Assembly: GCF_033807715.1 (NCBI RefSeq)
Contig: NC_084610.1
Coordinates: 5,451,769-5,515,768, forward strand
Reading direction: 5' to 3'
Source: Cololabis saira
Taxonomy: Eukaryota > Chordata > Actinopteri > Beloniformes > Belonidae
Length of the DNA stretch: 64,000 nt
Shown: piece by piece, positions 61,301 through 64,000 of the stretch
Numbering within the stretch: the first letter of the stretch is position 1
Layout of the letters: every line of letters begins with the position of its first letter
Position numbers and translations under genes: made by a program
The notes under the pieces: generated by a model
Told to the model about the DNA's origin: nothing
Databases searched by the model: none
What the model saw: only the letters and a program-made list of their open reading frames with translations

Positions 61301-62465
61301 GGACTATTTTCAAGGTAAATGAACAAAGCATCTGCCTAACTTTAACTAATCAGACTGATGAGGAGCAAAGCCGGTAAAGCTAGTAGATAAACACTAAAAA
61401 CTTTAGTCGAAACACTGCTACTTTTGGACGCAACCAGCCCTGACATAGCAAAGTACGTAAAAGCCAAATCAATGAAAGAAGGTTTCCCTTTTGGATGCAG
61501 CAGTGACCTCAACGCCCAACCAAGACTTTGAAATAAAGCAAGCAAGACTCTCAAAGAGCCCCATTTTTTGCAATAAACTTACGTCTTCTCTCGTTTTTTT
61601 TCATATTTTTTATATATATTGTAAATGATGAACATCTGATCTGATCTGATCTACAAACTAACTCTTGAGTTAATTGGAAATATGTGCCAAAACACTGGCA
61701 AAGCCAGATTGGATTCCAGGTGGTCGCTCTCTTACCAGCAAAAAACCTAATTATCATTGCTGTTAGTTGGAGGTTTTTTCTTTTCTGGTAGTTTAAAAAG
61801 AGTTCTTTGAGTGTGTGAGAGTTCATGCATGTAAACAGCATTTTTAAAACCTTCTTTTCAGCAGGAAAGCTCAGTCCATAACATGTTCCAGTCAGCCCTG
61901 AGCAGAAAAAAACCACTCTGGACAGAGTTGCTGACCACCATCTCCACAGTTGAAACCTGGCATAGCTGGTCTACTGTGGACCAAAGGCCTCACTTGGCAA
62001 AATTGTATTGTAAAGGTTGACTGGACCCACCTGTCAGCACAGTTGGGGACTTGTGGAGCTATCAAGCCATGACTGCACAGATCCCTGCACCAGCTCAGTT
62101 GATGTTTCATATTCCTCCTTTTCCTTTCCAACAGTCTGCTCTCTGTAGGGCCCTTGCTTCCCTACCTGCCAGCTTCCTCTCTCGCTGATCAGATGGGCAC
62201 AACTTATCCGTTGTATTTCCGGGATGGAAGTTATTGTACCAGGCAGCAGCTGGCGGGGATTTATCATGTAGGTCTTATACTCTCCTCAGCTCCAGAAATG
62301 AAATATATTCCCTCATTATGCAAAGCGGCAGAAAACTTTCTTGGGTAAAAATTTTGATAAGAATTGTGTATTTCTTTTAGCCTTTTCCTTTTTTGCTATT
62401 GGTGATCCCTACTCAGGCGACATTAACTCTATAACCTTCCTGACACAATGCTGTGGATGAGGCAA
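58380..62465. other. Intronic stretch, nothing recognised
   Basis: About 4 kb without recognised repeats or exons. Frames such as 61006-61377 and 61551-61916 have no domain pattern. Confidence 0.45.
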
Positions 62466-62467
62466 CA

Positions 62468-62585
62468 ATGTTGGGTTCAGTGCCTTGCCAAAGGACACTT
62501 TGATATGCACCTGGCTGGTAATCAATCTACCACCCCAGTTGGGGTCAACCACTTCTACATGCTACATCCACAGCCACTCCAGCCT
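62468..62585 (+). repeat. Teleost 'cagtgccttgccaaaggacac' repeat, 3' part
   Basis: gggttcagtgccttgccaaagg, acactttgatatgcacctgg and ccacagccactcc follow the 3' half of the short fish repeat whose 5' half is seen at 10593 ('ggttcagtgtcttgcccaaggacactttgacatg...gagccacagccgcc'). Confidence 0.6.
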
Positions 62586-63169
62586 ATATATATCTAATCA
62601 AACATGAGTCCACATAAGATAAAAGAGACAACCTTCTGCGATCGGCCATTTGTTGAACTTATTCTTGAAAATAAAAATCCCTCCAACCCTCGTTTTGACA
62701 CTTTGCTACAGTGTAGTATCTACCAACCTTTTCCTTTTTGACAGAAAGGGTTATGGTTAACAACTTTTACTAAAAAAACAGCTCCCTTGTTCTCACCCTT
62801 GAACTCCAGGACAACAAACATAGTTAGCACAATGAGCGCAGGGTCTCAACAACCAACCTTGAAATCAAGGCGGAAGCATGTATTTTTACAGCCAACAAAG
62901 GCTGTGTAATTTCAAGGCACAGCTCAAAGGTGGTAATGAAAGAAAAGAGGAAAAAGAAAGTGAAAAGGGGCAGCAGAACATGGGAATACAAAGAAAGGGT
63001 GGGAAGTGACCGGGATATGGATGGTGGGTGTGTTCTGCAGAGCGTGTAAAGACCATCCTATCCCTTTTTACACGGTGTAGTAACCGACCTTGAGAGGACA
63101 AACAGAGTGGGTGGGTATCACCGTATATCTTCAGAGCATACTATAATCCCTATCCACACATCCACATCC

Positions 63170-63174
<5 letters not shown>

Positions 63175-63204
<30 letters not shown>
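63175..63204. repeat. (CA)n microsatellite
   Basis: About 15 CA units, preceded by imperfect ccacat units. Confidence 0.95.
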
Positions 63205-63206
<2 letters not shown>

Positions 63207-63649
63207 AAACAGACTGATAACATCAAAGGCATTAAATCCCACAGAACATGTCATGTCCACGTCACGGTGTACGACGTGCAGCCTGTGTGGTGTAATATTT
63301 GATAGCACATGGCAGCTGTTTTGGGTTACTTACTGAAGTTGAACCCTCTGGGTATAAAACTAAATGATCTGGATAAAAGAATGTGTCTATACACATCAAT
63401 AATGCATCAATGACTCAGGGTGCAGAGGCTTCGTGTGGTTGCATCATAAAACGTCCAACGTATCCAGAGAAAAGGTTTGTTGAAGTGAAAGATAAACGTG
63501 TATTCGCAAGAAGGCAAGGATGAAAAAGTCTCCTCTGATAAGAGAACATCAACGTCTTTGTACATCCCAGTCAAGAACGAAAGTACAACACGATTCTGCA
63601 AAACTCTGGATAATGTGAAATGCCAGTCGTGGCAGTAAATTTGTACGTG

Positions 63650-63738
63650 CTGCCAATCCTGGCGACATCTGGGATAAGCTCCAGCGGACACCCATGATAC
63701 TGGAAAGGATTTAAGCACGTAAATATATGGATGGATGG
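63650..63738 (+). mobile_element. Short LINE/SINE 3' tail fragment
   Basis: ctgggataagctccagcggac ... ggaaaggatttaagcacg, then tatggatggatggc, follow the order of a very common fish retroelement tail ('gggataggctccag...aaggataagcgg...atggatggatgg'). Confidence 0.55.
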
Positions 63739-64000
63739 CAGGTGTATACAAGTTGGTTTTTAAGTCAATCCAAGCAGCGTTGTTTAAATGTTTAAATATC
63801 AATTTGTTTGATTCTTTTTAAGAGGTGTTGTCCAGTTGTCTCCTATTGTCATCATCGATTTAACCCACTTGAAGTAACTTTGAAGTCTCGTCCCAACTGT
63901 CTCTCACAAGTACTGCGTAACAATTGCGAGTGTGTTTCTATGCTAAATTTCATGATGGCAAAAAACATCAACGTACAGTACTGCTAGGAGAATACAGGCT

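Larger units (their letters stand above)
12440..64000 (-). other. erbb4: erbb4 intron 1, 3' part (inferred)
   Basis: The acceptor ag lies at 12440-12441 on the minus strand. Exon 1 should carry a signal peptide and end one base into a Val codon. No minus-strand ORF to the right looks like that, so this stretch of at least 51.5 kb is probably all intron 1. Very long first introns are usual for ErbB4. A short exon could be missed by eye, and another gene inside the intron cannot be ruled out, although none was seen. Confidence 0.6.
62586..64000. other. Intronic stretch to window end
   Basis: Contains a CA array and a LINE-type tail listed separately, otherwise nothing recognised. Minus frames at 62886-63101 and 63407-63802 lack domains. 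Confidence 0.45.

Noticed and set aside
1..64000. tRNA, rRNA, snRNA or microRNA genes
   Set aside because: No cloverleaf with A/B boxes, rRNA core motif or convincing miRNA hairpin was recognised by eye. A covariance-model scan (Infernal/tRNAscan) would be needed to exclude small RNAs.

Overview
The window looks like intronic DNA of a teleost fish, most likely a percomorph. The evidence is the mix of repeats: several non-LTR families (L2, an RTE-like family, L1/Tx1-like elements), hAT, Tc1 and palindromic MITE-type DNA transposons, and long CA/GT microsatellites. There are no compact adjacent genes. Only one host coding segment is supported, a 152-bp exon on the minus strand at 12288-12439. 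It encodes the first part of the ligand-binding L domain of an ErbB receptor and matches ErbB4 best (exon 2). On that reading, 1-12287 is the start of intron 2 and 12440-64000 is part of intron 1. I saw neither exon 1 (signal peptide) nor exon 3 in the window.

Layout. 0-12 kb: an antisense L2 remnant, a small tandem repeat, an antisense RTE fragment, the 3' end of a Rex/CR1-like LINE, copy 1 of a 'GGGCCC-GAGCAC' repeat, and two short teleost repeats. 12.3 kb: the erbb4 exon. 12.5-16.5 kb: a stack of retroelements, in which an antisense RTE tail abuts an antisense L1-like element carrying a sense-strand 5'-truncated L1-like copy inserted with an 11-bp target-site duplication. 19.7-23.1 kb: a second antisense L1-like element. 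23.6 kb: a 96-bp CA array. 24.8-25.9 kb: copy 2 of the GGGCCC repeat, with a 139-bp unit repeated four times. 28.8-29.7 kb: a hAT element with an exact 8-bp target duplication and a residual BED zinc-finger ORF. 37.1-39.3 kb: an RTE fragment, then a 1.3-kb TTAA-flanked DNA transposon containing a Harbinger-like palindromic MITE. 42.1-43.3 kb: a Tc1 remnant followed by a GC-rich island with strong foldback structure. 44.9 kb: a sense RTE fragment. 46.9-47.5 kb: an L2 remnant split by a Charlie-like hAT MITE. 52.1-52.5 kb: a MITE with perfect 16-bp terminal inverted repeats. 54.8-55.8 kb: a hAT remnant with a LINE tail inside. 58 kb: a Tc1 remnant. The rest is intronic sequence in which I recognise nothing.

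No operon, defence system or new multi-gene system is present. The items most worth checking are the nested and internally deleted transposons, the BED-finger relic, the four-unit 139-bp array and the GC-rich foldback at about 43 kb. Element names rest on motif and family recognition by eye. No database search was run.
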